DNA of 64,000 bases from Paracoccus sp. R12_2 (GTDB lineage Bacteria > Pseudomonadota > Alphaproteobacteria > Rhodobacterales > Rhodobacteraceae), in contig NZ_JAGHRA010000002.1 in NCBI RefSeq assembly GCF_017744015.1, forward strand, positions 1 through 64,000, given 5' to 3'. The notes beneath the pieces are model-generated. The model was given only the letters and a program-made list of their open reading frames with translations. It did not search any database and had not been told where the DNA came from. This document shows positions 46,306 to 54,526 of this stretch, in pieces. Position numbers and translations under genes: made by a program. Positions within the stretch are counted from its first letter, which is position 1; each line of letters begins with the position of its first letter.

Positions 46306-46347
46306 CACCCCGGTTCCGGCGAAGGGGACCGCGCGGGGACCGGGGTG
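46306..46347. repeat. 12-bp inverted repeat, possible terminator
   Basis: CACCCCGGTTCC pairs with GGGACCGGGGTG (one G-T) across 18 bases. It lies between the ferredoxin gene and the convergent M20 peptidase gene and may stop transcription from either side; T-runs are short. Confidence 0.45.
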
Positions 46348-46454
46348 ACTGGCTGGGTGCGGATCTGGATTTCTTGCCATCTCCGCACAGCCTTTTTGTC
46401 TCGATATGTTTAATTTGTCGTTAATCGCCGTGGAAATTTGCGCGGCGCCGCTTT

Positions 46455-47864
46455 TCATGATGATCCGCTGCCCTGCGCAGGCCGCAGCGCGGACAGGATA
46501 CGCGCCCAGGACCGCGCGCCCTTCTGAAAGCTGCTGACATCGTATTTCTCGTTCGGAGAATGGATACGGTCGTCATCGCGGCCAAAACCGATCAGCATCG
46601 AATCCATTCCCAGGATCTGCCTGAAATCGCCCGCGATGGGGATCGAGCCGCCCGCCCCGATAAGGGCTGCCTCACGCCCCCATTCTTCGCCTAGCGCGGC
46701 TTTCGCGGCATCGAAGGCCGGATCGGACACGTCCATGACGCTGGCGGGGCTGGCGCCGTGCGGGTGGAACTCGACCTGGCAGTCATCAGGCACGAAGCGG
46801 CGGACATGGTCGCGGAAGGCCGTGCGAACGGCATCGGGATCCTGGGTTCCGGTCAGCCGGAAGCTGACCTTGGCGCGGGCTTCGGCGGGCAGCACGGTCT
46901 TGAAGCCGTCGCCCGCATAGCCGCCGGCGATGCCGTTGATCTCGCAGGTGGGGCGGTTCCAGACCATCTCCAGAGGGGGGCGGCCGTCCTCACCGATCGG
47001 GATGCGCAACCCGACGCGTCCCAGGAACGCCTCGGCGTCGAAACCCAGGGCCTGCCAATCGTCGCGCAACGCGTCGTCAAGGTCGTGGACGCCATCGTAG
47101 AAACCGGGCAGCGTGACCCGGCCTTGTGCATCCTTCAGCGACCCCAGCGCCTGCGCCAGCACCATGATCGGGTTCGCGGCCAGTCCCCCGAAACTGCCCG
47201 AATGCAGATCGCGATCGGCGCCGCGAAGCACGACTTCCTCGCCGACCAGCCCGCGCAGTTGCGTCGTGATCGCGGGGCGTCCGTCCGAATACATCGACGT
47301 GTCGCAGATCATTGCCAGCGACGCCCGCAGGTCGTCGGCGTGGCCGTGCAGGAAAGGCCGCAGCGAGGGCGAGCCGGATTCCTCTTCCCCCTCGAACAGC
47401 AGGATCAGGTCGGATGGAAGCTGACCGTGCACATCGCGCCATGCGCGGAATGCCTCGACGAACGTCATCAACTGACCCTTGTCGTCCGCCGCACCGCGAC
47501 CACGGATCACCTCTCCGTCGTCGGTCGCCTCAACCGCCGGGTCGAAGGGAGGGCGGTGCCACAGGTCCAGCGGATCGACCGGCTGGACATCGTAATGCCC
47601 GTAGAAAAGCAGGGGCCGTTCCGTACCTGCGTGCGAGCGTGCGACGACCATCGGGTGCCCGGTCGTGTCGTGGATTGTCGCATCGAAACCCAGTTCGGTC
47701 AGTTCCTTCTGCAGCCATTCCGCGGCCGAGCGCACATCCTGGCTATGCGCCGGATCGGTCGAGATCGAGGGAATGCGCAAGAACTCCAGCAGTCTGTCGA
47801 TGGCGGCCCCGCGCCCCGCATCCAGCCGCGCCAGCACGGCATCAAGATCCGTTCCTTGCCCCAT
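46455..47864 (-). CDS. M20 family dipeptidase
   Basis: Zinc peptidase of about 469 residues, of the carnosinase-like M20 branch (PRK08201/DapE-ArgE group). Metal ligands: YGHYDVQPVDP (His, Asp), RGAADDKGQL (Asp) and LFEGEEESGSPSL (Glu pair, catalytic base), with the dimer-domain His in DLHSGSFGG and the final IHSPNEKYDVSSF (His). ATG 47864 has AGGA eight bases before it; ATG 47873 is three codons earlier. Substrate dipeptides are unknown. Divergent from hemA; the FNR box between them is nearer to hemA. Confidence 0.88.
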   Translation of the reverse strand: MGQGTDLDAVLARLDAGRGAAIDRLLEFLRIPSISTDPAHSQDVRSAAEWLQKELTELGFDATIHDTTGHPMVVARSHAGTERPLLFYGHYDVQPVDPLDLWHRPPFDPAVEATDDGEVIRGRGAADDKGQLMTFVEAFRAWRDVHGQLPSDLILLFEGEEESGSPSLRPFLHGHADDLRASLAMICDTSMYSDGRPAITTQLRGLVGEEVVLRGADRDLHSGSFGGLAANPIMVLAQALGSLKDAQGRVTLPGFYDGVHDLDDALRDDWQALGFDAEAFLGRVGLRIPIGEDGRPPLEMVWNRPTCEINGIAGGYAGDGFKTVLPAEARAKVSFRLTGTQDPDAVRTAFRDHVRRFVPDDCQVEFHPHGASPASVMDVSDPAFDAAKAALGEEWGREAALIGAGGSIPIAGDFRQILGMDSMLIGFGRDDDRIHSPNEKYDVSSFQKGARSWARILSALRPAQGSGSS

Positions 47865-47952
47865 TTTTCGCATCCTATTTTGACTGATTTCCTTGGTTTT
47901 CTATAGGGACTTTGGTCCCGCTGCGACAATTTTGACCTGTCATTTTCAAGAT

Positions 47953-47966
47953 TTGACATGTATCAA
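47953..47966. promoter_or_regulatory. FNR/FnrL box upstream of hemA
   Basis: TTGACATGTATCAA matches the FNR palindrome TTGAT-N4-ATCAA at 9 of 10 bases. It lies 64 bases before the hemA start codon. FnrL control of hemA is known in Rhodobacter sphaeroides. Confidence 0.72.
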
Positions 47967-48029
47967 CGACGTGCCGCGCGTGATCGGAACATGATCGCAC
48001 CCAGCAAGCTACGCAAGGGAACGCCTGCA

Positions 48030-49259
48030 ATGAATTACGATGCTGCCTTGGATCAGGCGATAGGACGTCTTCACGAAGAAGGCCGCTATCGCACGTTCAT
48101 CGATATCGAACGTGACAAGGGCCGGTTTCCGCAGGCAGTCTGGACGCGCCCCGATGGCGAGCAGCAGGAAATCACAGTATGGTGCGGCAACGACTATCTG
48201 GGCATGGGCCAGCATCAGGCCGTTCTGTCCGCCATGCACGAGGCTCTGGACGCGGTCGGCGCAGGGTCGGGCGGCACCCGCAATATCAGCGGCACCACCG
48301 TCTATCACAAGCGACTGGAAGCCGAACTGGCCGATCTGCATGACAAGGAAGCCGCGCTTGTCTTCTCGTCCGCCTACATCGCCAATGACGCCACGCTGTC
48401 GACCCTGCCGAAGCTGTTTCCGGGCCTTATCATCTATTCCGATGCGCTGAACCATGCCTCGATGATCGAGGGGATCAAGCGCAATGGCGGTGCCAAGCGG
48501 ATCTTCCGGCACAACGATCTGGCCCATCTGCGCGAGTTGCTGCAGGCTGACGATCCTGCCGCGCCAAAGCTGATCGCGTTTGAATCGATCTATTCGATGG
48601 ACGGCGATTTCGGCCCTGTCGAGGCGATCTGCGACCTGGCCGAGGAATTCGGCGCGCTGACCTATCTGGACGAAGTACACGCGGTCGGCATGTATGGCCC
48701 CCGCGGCGGCGGCGTCGCCGAGCGTGATGGTCTGTCCGGTCGAATCGACCTGATCAACGGAACGCTTGGCAAGGCATTCGGGGTTTTCGGCGGCTATATC
48801 GCCGGCTCGGCCAAGATGTGCGATGCGATCCGGTCCTACGCACCAGGCTTCATCTTCACCACGTCGCTTCCACCTGCCGTGGCGGCGGGTGCGGCGGCGT
48901 CGATCCGTTTCCTGAAAGGCGAAGGCGGACAGCATCTGCGTGATGCCCAGCAACTGCATGCGCGGATCCTGAAGATGCGACTGAAATCGCTTGGCATGCC
49001 GATCATCGATCACGGCAGCCACATCGTTCCGGTCCATGTCGGCCATCCGGTTCACTGCAAGCAACTGTCCGACATGCTGCTGCGTGACTATGGGATCTAT
49101 GTCCAGCCGATCAATTTCCCCACCGTCCCGCGCGGAACGGAACGTCTGCGCTTTACGCCCTCGCCGGTGCACGATCCGAAACAGATCGATCACCTGGTGC
49201 GCGCGATGGATGCGCTGTGGTCGCACTGTGCGCTGAATCGCAATGAATTGAGCGCGTGA
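48030..49259 (+). CDS. hemA: 5-aminolevulinate synthase
   Basis: PLP enzyme of 409 residues that condenses glycine with succinyl-CoA, the first step of tetrapyrrole synthesis by the Shemin path. Lys248 in [13 protein letters not shown] holds PLP; Asp in [12 protein letters not shown] and the glycine pocket [11 protein letters not shown] are present. The length and the Lys position agree with Rhodobacter enzymes. ATG 48030 has AAGGGAA upstream. The FNR-type box suggests induction at low oxygen. The product feeds heme and also cobalamin, for which an uptake operon lies 4.5 kb on. Confidence 0.96.
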   Translation: MNYDAALDQAIGRLHEEGRYRTFIDIERDKGRFPQAVWTRPDGEQQEITVWCGNDYLGMGQHQAVLSAMHEALDAVGAGSGGTRNISGTTVYHKRLEAELADLHDKEAALVFSSAYIANDATLSTLPKLFPGLIIYSDALNHASMIEGIKRNGGAKRIFRHNDLAHLRELLQADDPAAPKLIAFESIYSMDGDFGPVEAICDLAEEFGALTYLDEVHAVGMYGPRGGGVAERDGLSGRIDLINGTLGKAFGVFGGYIAGSAKMCDAIRSYAPGFIFTTSLPPAVAAGAAASIRFLKGEGGQHLRDAQQLHARILKMRLKSLGMPIIDHGSHIVPVHVGHPVHCKQLSDMLLRDYGIYVQPINFPTVPRGTERLRFTPSPVHDPKQIDHLVRAMDALWSHCALNRNELSA

Positions 49260-49296
49260 CCAAATCGACGGGTGAACTGCTCTCGCCAGCGTGATA

Positions 49297-49320
49297 ACCT
49301 TGGATTAATCAAACCAAGGT
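49297..49320. repeat. 7-bp inverted repeat between hemA and rodZ-like gene
   Basis: ACCTTGG and CCAAGGT face each other across 10 AT-rich bases, 38 bases after hemA and 49 before the next start. It could end hemA transcription or be an operator. Confidence 0.4.
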
Positions 49321-49368
49321 AGCGTCCGATTCGGGCGTTCCTGTCACCGGGCAGATGAGGCAAACGGA

Positions 49369-50649
49369 ATGAGCAGGCTGCGGGCTGACGTCCCGGCAGA
49401 GGAGAGCGATCGGGTGGAGGAGGTGCATCATTTCCTCGACGATGACACACGCCTTGGCGACATCATGCGAGGCGAACGCGCCACCTTGGGTAAATCGCTG
49501 CTGGATGTGCAGCGCGAGTTGCGAATCCGCGCCTCTTATGTTGCGGCGATAGAAAATTGCGATGTGACGGCCTTTGATACGCCCAGCTTCGTCTCGGGTT
49601 ATGTCAGGTCCTATGCGCGCTATCTTGGCATGGACACCGACTGGACGTTCCGGCGGTTCTGTGCCGAATCGGGTTTCCAGCCGACCCACGGAATGGCCGC
49701 GTCCGCATCCGGTCCGAAACCGGGCAGGCGTCCTTCCGACCCGGCCGAGGCCTTGGCCAATCCGCACGCGCTATTTCTGCCCAAGCAGGAAAGCTTCTGG
49801 TCGGATGTCGAGCCACGCGCGATCGGATCGCTGCTGGTGCTGGTGGCCTTGCTGTGCGGTCTTGCCTATGGCGGCTGGTCTGTCCTGCAAGAGGTGCAGC
49901 GTGTGACGCTGACGCCCGGCGACGACAGGCCCGGCGTCGTGACCGCATTGGACCCGGTCGAGGGCGCGTCGATGCCTGATCCCGCGCTTGATATGACGGA
50001 TGTCGCGGTCCTTGCCCAGAATCTGCCCCAGCCCGAGGCGCTGGACAGGCTTTATCGTCCGCGCACGCTGGAAGCGCCGGTGCTGACCGCGCGCGACGGT
50101 CCCATCGCGGCCATCGACCCGGGCCTTAGCCTGCCCGGAGAGTTGTCGCTTGCGTCCTCCGATGCGACGACGCAGGGCGATGCCCCATCACAATCCGCCC
50201 CGGCGTCGCGCGCGATGGCCTATGGCCCGCAAATGCCTGATGACGGCGATGAACAGTCTGCACCCGTCCGCACTCTGGCCGAGGATGCACCGCAACTGGA
50301 GCTGCTGGCCGCTCGTCCCGCGTGGGTCCGGGTGACGACTGCGGATGGCACCGTGCTGCTGGAAAAGATCATGGACGCAGGCGAACGCTTTGCACTGCCC
50401 AAACTGGAAGAGGCGCCGAGGCTGCGGACCGGCAATTCCGGGGCCGTGTATTTCGCCGTCAATGGTCAGACCTATGGTCCAGCCGCCCCCGGGCCGCAGG
50501 TTGTAAAGAACATCGAACTTGCACCCGACGCGCTCAGCGAGAAATTCGCGCTTGCCGATCTGGATGCCGATCCCGAACTGGCGCAGATGGTCTCGATCGC
50601 GCAGGCCAGCCCGGCCACAACGGGGTTAGAGGCGCAGGCGACCGAGTAA
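49369..50649 (+). CDS. RodZ-like protein (HTH_25, membrane, DUF4115)
   Basis: A 426-residue protein with the RodZ plan. Cytoplasmic HTH_25 at about 28-95 (LGDIMRGERATLGKSLLDVQ, IRASYVAAIENCD, FVSGYVRSYARYLGMD), one membrane helix near 143-165 (AIGSLLVLVALLCGLAYGGW), a long Pro/Ala-rich linker, and a C-terminal DUF4115 beta domain (about 310-400, ARPAWVRVTTADGTVLLEKIM, VYFAVNGQTYGPA). RodZ links MreB to the wall machinery. In alphaproteobacteria this gene usually precedes ispG; here it is followed by a convergent dipeptidase. Confidence 0.87.
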   Translation: MSRLRADVPAEESDRVEEVHHFLDDDTRLGDIMRGERATLGKSLLDVQRELRIRASYVAAIENCDVTAFDTPSFVSGYVRSYARYLGMDTDWTFRRFCAESGFQPTHGMAASASGPKPGRRPSDPAEALANPHALFLPKQESFWSDVEPRAIGSLLVLVALLCGLAYGGWSVLQEVQRVTLTPGDDRPGVVTALDPVEGASMPDPALDMTDVAVLAQNLPQPEALDRLYRPRTLEAPVLTARDGPIAAIDPGLSLPGELSLASSDATTQGDAPSQSAPASRAMAYGPQMPDDGDEQSAPVRTLAEDAPQLELLAARPAWVRVTTADGTVLLEKIMDAGERFALPKLEEAPRLRTGNSGAVYFAVNGQTYGPAAPGPQVVKNIELAPDALSEKFALADLDADPELAQMVSIAQASPATTGLEAQATE

Positions 50650-50677
50650 TGTGGTCTGAACCCGCGCCGGTCTGATG

Positions 50678-50705
50678 CCCGTCGTCCCGGGTTCGGAACG
50701 ACGGG
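50678..50705. terminator. hairpin between rodZ-like gene and convergent dipeptidase
   Basis: CCCGTCGT and ACGACGGG form an 8-bp stem with a 12-base loop. No T-run, so the call is tentative. Confidence 0.4.
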
Positions 50706-50791
50706 GCAGGAGGCCTTAACCCTTCGATGCAGATGCGCTGCTGCTTTCGCGTCCGCGACTGGTCATCAGCGCAGTATCTGATTGTCCGCAG

Positions 50792-51841
50792 TCAGCCGCC
50801 CCAGCTGCGCTGCAGGACGCCGATCCAGTTTTCGCTGGCGATCTTGCGGATCAGCGCCTCGCCGTATCCATGCGCAGCCATCGCCTGAAGCAACACGGGC
50901 AGGGCCGAGGCATCGGGCAGATCGCGGGGCATCAGGGCCCCATCGAAATCCGATCCAAGCGCCACGCCATCCTCACCCAGAATCGCCAGCAGATGATCCA
51001 GATGCCGCAGCATCGTATCCAGCTCTTCCAGCGGCAGGCGCTTGCCATCCTCACGCAGAAAGCTTGACGCATAGTTCAGCCCGACCAGCCCGCCGCTGTC
51101 GGCGATGACCTGCAATTGCCGGTCGGTCAGGTTGCGGGCGCTGGGGCAGATCTCATGCACGCAGCTGTGGCTGGCGACCAGCGGGGCGTCCGACAGTCGC
51201 GCGATGTCGTTGAAACCGGCCTCGTTCAGATGCGACAGGTCCAGCATGATCTTCAGCGCGTTGCATTCGCGGACCAGATCCTTCCCAGCCGGCGTCAGGC
51301 CGCTGCCGGTATCGGGTCCGGCCGGAAATGCGAACGGCACTCCTTCGGCGTAGGCAGTCGGTCGCGACCAGACCGGCCCCAATGACCGCAGACCCGCGGC
51401 GTGCCACAGATGCAGCGCGTCGATGTCACCGATCGCTTCGGCGCCCTCCATATGCATGATGGCCGCGATCCGGCCCGCATCGATGCTGCGCCGCAGATGG
51501 GCGGCATCGGTCACGATATCCAGCGTGCCGGTCCGCTCCAACGCTTTCAGCGCGGCGGCTTGTCGGAATGCGTGGGGCAGGGCGGTATCATGGTCGATCT
51601 GGTCCGGCAACGGCAGCGCGAAGGGCGGATTCTGCATCAGGGTGACGGTCTCGGCGTCGTTCGGTCCCGAGGGTGAGGGGATCCAGATCGCGAAAAAACC
51701 GCCAACCATGCCGCCCGCGCGCATCCGGGGCAGGTCGAGATGGCCGGTGCCATCGCCTTCCAGCCAGACCCGCGTGCCATCGGCGCCGGCCGCCACGACG
51801 CGCTGGATGAAATCGTTGTGGCCGTCGAATACCGGGATCAT
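50792..51841 (-). CDS. membrane dipeptidase (M19, renal dipeptidase family)
   Basis: Zinc amidohydrolase-fold peptidase of 349 residues. Ligands: DGHNDF (His, Asp) at the start, IMHMEGAEAIGD (Glu), then LDLSHLNEAGF (His), ASHSCVHEIC (His) and GSDFDGA (Asp). No signal peptide, so despite the family name it should be cytosolic. Such enzymes cleave dipeptides with either isomer of the C-terminal residue. Convergent with the rodZ-like gene and divergent from the ABM gene. Confidence 0.9.
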   Translation of the reverse strand: MIPVFDGHNDFIQRVVAAGADGTRVWLEGDGTGHLDLPRMRAGGMVGGFFAIWIPSPSGPNDAETVTLMQNPPFALPLPDQIDHDTALPHAFRQAAALKALERTGTLDIVTDAAHLRRSIDAGRIAAIMHMEGAEAIGDIDALHLWHAAGLRSLGPVWSRPTAYAEGVPFAFPAGPDTGSGLTPAGKDLVRECNALKIMLDLSHLNEAGFNDIARLSDAPLVASHSCVHEICPSARNLTDRQLQVIADSGGLVGLNYASSFLREDGKRLPLEELDTMLRHLDHLLAILGEDGVALGSDFDGALMPRDLPDASALPVLLQAMAAHGYGEALIRKIASENWIGVLQRSWGG

Positions 51842-51977
51842 CGCAAGGCTCCTTTACCGCTTTGTGCCGACCATGCACCGTGCGCGGGGCGGCGACAATG
51901 CCCCGCACCTTGGTGGCTTGTCAGCAGGGAAAATCCGCCTAGGCTGGGACAAAGGCACAGCCAGAGGGAGGCAAGCC

Positions 51978-52301
51978 ATGCCCGATATCCGTTCCGATTT
52001 CGACGGCCAGACCGTCATCTGCACGTTCGAGGTCACGCCGGGCAGCGCCCATGACGTGCTGGACCTGCTGACCGATGCGTGGGATCAGGTGATCCGGGTC
52101 CAGCCGGGATTCATCTCTGGCGCGATCCATCTGAACGACGCGCAGACCCGGATCGCCACCTATTCGCAATGGCGCGATCGCAAGGACTACCAGGCGATGC
52201 TGCGCACCGATGAAATGCGCGCCCGCAACCGCGCCATCCACTCGATGTGCAAAAGCTTCGAGCCGGTCATGTACGAACTGCAATCTGTTTTCGACGGCTG
52301 A
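51978..52301 (+). CDS. antibiotic biosynthesis monooxygenase (ABM) domain protein
   Basis: A 107-residue one-domain protein with the dimeric ferredoxin-like ABM fold: VICTFEVTPGSAHDVLDLL, RVQPGFISGAIHLNDAQTR, YSQWRDRKDYQAMLRTDEM. The family holds heme-degrading and quinone-forming enzymes and many of unknown role; the heme-binding Asn/Trp pattern of IsdG is only partly seen. ATG 51978 follows GGGAGG; the frame open to 51423 is opposite the dipeptidase and not coding. It lies 81 bases before the parA-like gene. Confidence 0.8.
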   Translation: MPDIRSDFDGQTVICTFEVTPGSAHDVLDLLTDAWDQVIRVQPGFISGAIHLNDAQTRIATYSQWRDRKDYQAMLRTDEMRARNRAIHSMCKSFEPVMYELQSVFDG

Positions 52302-52382
52302 TGCTGCGTGTGCAAATACCCCGTGCAATCGTGCCAACGGGGCGCTAACGTCCGGTAAAATCACGGTGAAGGAGCGGCAGGC

Positions 52383-53018
52383 ATGGCAGGCAGGATCATC
52401 ACGGTGGCGCAGCAGAAGGGCGGGTCGGGCAAGACGACGCTGGCAGTGAACCTGGCGGTTGCGCTGCATGGGCGCGGCCATTCGGTCGCCTTGGTCGATA
52501 CGGATCCGCAGGGCAGCATGGGCCGCTGGTTCATAGAGCGGATGCAGGCGCAGGGCGAGGATGAGGCAATGGATTTCTCGACCTCGTCGGCCTGGGGGGC
52601 CAGCTACGAATCCGAAAAGCTGAAGAAGCGCTTCGATTATGTGATCGTCGATACGCCGCCAAAGATCGACAGCGATCTGCGGCCGGCGTTGCGGGTCGCT
52701 GATCTGGTTCTGGTGCCGGTCGCGACAAGTCATGTCGATCTGTGGGCGACCGAGGGCGTTCTGGACCTTGCGCGGCGTGAAAAGGCGCCTGTGCTGGTCG
52801 TGCTGAACCGCGTGCGTCCGAACACGCGCCTGTCGGTCGAGGTCGCGGAAAAGGCCGTCGAACTGGGCGCGACGGTCGCGAATACCCAGATCGCCAATCG
52901 CGTCGTCTATGCCGAGACATTGGGCGTAGGGTTAGGCGCGATCGAGCGTGCGCGCACCGGCCCCGCGCGCGACGAGGTGACGGCGCTGACCGACGAGGTT
53001 CTGTCGATCATCGGCTGA
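52383..53018 (+). CDS. orphan ParA-family ATPase
   Basis: A 211-residue ParA/MinD-type ATPase with deviant Walker A QQKGGSGKTTL (signature Lys near residue 12), Asp in LVDTDPQGSMGRWF and Walker B YVIVDTPPKID. It lacks the N-terminal HTH of plasmid ParA, so it is the small form. No parB, parS-like repeat or McdB-like partner gene adjoins. Small orphan ParAs place protein clusters, chemoreceptors or carboxysome-like bodies on the nucleoid; which cargo applies here is unknown. AAGGAG precedes the ATG. Confidence 0.85.
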   Translation: MAGRIITVAQQKGGSGKTTLAVNLAVALHGRGHSVALVDTDPQGSMGRWFIERMQAQGEDEAMDFSTSSAWGASYESEKLKKRFDYVIVDTPPKIDSDLRPALRVADLVLVPVATSHVDLWATEGVLDLARREKAPVLVVLNRVRPNTRLSVEVAEKAVELGATVANTQIANRVVYAETLGVGLGAIERARTGPARDEVTALTDEVLSIIG

Positions 53019-53019
53019 A

Positions 53020-53035
53020 ATTCTGATATTAGAAT
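53020..53035. promoter_or_regulatory. SqrR/BigR-type operator
   Basis: ATTC-TGATATTA-GAAT fits the ATTC-N8-GAAT consensus of the persulfide-responsive ArsR-family repressors SqrR and BigR. It overlaps a perfect palindrome TGATATTAGAATATCA (53024-53039) that stands out in this GC-rich DNA, and lies 62 bases before a rhodanese gene. No arsR-type gene is in the window. Confidence 0.6.
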
Positions 53036-53097
53036 ATCAACTGCCCTCTCGCAGCCATCCGTGTTACGCTTCTTCAAATCCGAGGAGGAGGCACGGA

Positions 53098-53775
53098 ATG
53101 TTTCGCAATCTTGTCGTTTTGTCGGCGCTTGTCGCCGCACCGCAATTGGCGCAAGCGCAGGATGCACCCCGCGTGGGGATCACTGCCGACATGGCCAGCG
53201 TGACGGTCGAGACGGCCGATGGCCCTATCGAGATCAAGCGTGAACAGGCCGAGGGGGCTGCGCTGGAAGGTGATTGGGCATTGGTAGGGCGCGACTGTCC
53301 GCCATTCTGCATCCAGCCGAATACACCCGCCGAGGGCGTGGAAACCATCGGCGAACTCGAGGTGCTGGACGCCCTGAAGACCGGCGATGCGACGGTGGTG
53401 GATTCCCGCACGCCCGATTGGTACGCGACCGGCACGATCCCCGGTGCGATCAATATTCCCTATACCCAGGCGGTCGAACAGCTTGCCAAACTGAGCTGCG
53501 AACCAGATTTCGACGGGCAGTTCGACTGTGCCAATGCCGACCGGGCGATCCTGTTCTGCAACGGTCTGTGGTGCGGACAGTCTCCGACCGCGATCCGGGC
53601 GATGATCGATGCGGGATTTCCCGCCGACCGGATCAGCTATTATCGCGGTGGGATGCAGACCTGGCGGCTTCTGGGGCTGACCGTCGCGGGTGGGTCCGGC
53701 AACCCGGTGGTCGATGAAACCACGACCGAGGCTGCCAAGGACGGCGCTGCACCGGTCGAGGAAGACGGGAACTGA
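53098..53775 (+). CDS. periplasmic rhodanese-domain protein
   Basis: Exported protein of 225 residues. Signal peptide (LVVLSALVAAPQLAQAQ), a stretch with a CPPFC pair (about residue 67-71), then a rhodanese domain at about 85-205: VVDSRTPDWYATGTIPGAINIP, active-site Cys in LFCNGLWCGQSP, YYRGGMQTWRLLGL. The loop CNGLWCG is of the size used for sulfur transfer, and the second Cys could form a persulfide or disulfide. AGGAGGAGG precedes the ATG. A SqrR/BigR-type box just upstream suggests induction by sulfide or persulfide. Convergent with btuD. Confidence 0.88.
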   Translation: MFRNLVVLSALVAAPQLAQAQDAPRVGITADMASVTVETADGPIEIKREQAEGAALEGDWALVGRDCPPFCIQPNTPAEGVETIGELEVLDALKTGDATVVDSRTPDWYATGTIPGAINIPYTQAVEQLAKLSCEPDFDGQFDCANADRAILFCNGLWCGQSPTAIRAMIDAGFPADRISYYRGGMQTWRLLGLTVAGGSGNPVVDETTTEAAKDGAAPVEEDGN

Positions 53776-53791
53776 GGAGGCGTTCGGCGGT

Positions 53792-54526
53792 CTAGATCGG
53801 CAGGATCGCGGGCCCATCCGGCGTATCGATGCGCCGCGCGGTAATCCCGAAGGCGCGGCGCAACAGATCGTCGGTCAGAACCTGATCCGGGGCGCCGTCC
53901 GCCAGAACCTGCCCCTTGTCCAGCAGGACAAGGCGTGTGCAGAACCGTGCGGCCATTCCCAGATCATGGATCGAGACCAGCAGACCGCGGCCTTCGGTCG
54001 CCAGCGCGCGAAACAGGCGAAGACAGGCAAGCTGCTGCGTGGGGTCTAGTCCGGCGATGGGTTCGTCCGCGATCAGCAGTGGTGTTTCCTGGGCCAGTGC
54101 GCGTGCGATCAGGGCGCGGGTCTGTTCGCCCCCCGACAGGCGCAGGGCAGTGCGCGTGCGGAAATCCTGCAGGTCCATGCGCGCGATCGCCGCGTCGATG
54201 GCCGCCCGATCGGCGGGGCCGCGTCCGCCGCCGGGCCAGGGAATACGGCCAAGGGCGATCAGATCCTCGACGCTGACGGGCCAGGCGATCTCGCGCGATT
54301 GCGGAAGATAGGCGGCGGCACGCGCCCGGTCGGTCGCTGCCATCGCCGCAAGGTTCGACGCGCCGGTGAACGGGATCAGTCCCAGCGCCGCCTCCATCAG
54401 GGTGGATTTGCCCGCCCCGTTGGGCCCGATCAGGCCGACCAGTTCACCGGCTGCCACGGTCAGGCTGACGCGATCCAGCACCGGCCGTTTGCGGCGGGTG
54501 ACGGTCAGGCCCTGCAGTTCCAGCAT
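53792..54526 (-). CDS. btuD: cobalamin ABC transporter ATP-binding protein
   Basis: ATPase of 244 residues for vitamin B12 import. Walker A GPNGAGKST, Q-loop YLPQSREIAWP, signature LSGGEQTRALIARAL, Walker B LLIADEPIAGLD and switch His in SIHDLGMA are all present, in the FecE/BtuD style. It starts by TGATG overlap with the permease. Substrate is inferred from the riboswitch and the BtuB-like receptor at the head of the operon. Last gene of the unit; convergent with the rhodanese gene. Confidence 0.88.
   Translation of the reverse strand: MLELQGLTVTRRKRPVLDRVSLTVAAGELVGLIGPNGAGKSTLMEAALGLIPFTGASNLAAMAATDRARAAAYLPQSREIAWPVSVEDLIALGRIPWPGGGRGPADRAAIDAAIARMDLQDFRTRTALRLSGGEQTRALIARALAQETPLLIADEPIAGLDPTQQLACLRLFRALATEGRGLLVSIHDLGMAARFCTRLVLLDKGQVLADGAPDQVLTDDLLRRAFGITARRIDTPDGPAILPI

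Noticed and set aside
52383..53018. Plasmid or secondary replicon partition locus
   Set aside because: Only a small ParA is present; there is no ParB, rep gene or iteron-like repeats, and core genes surround it.
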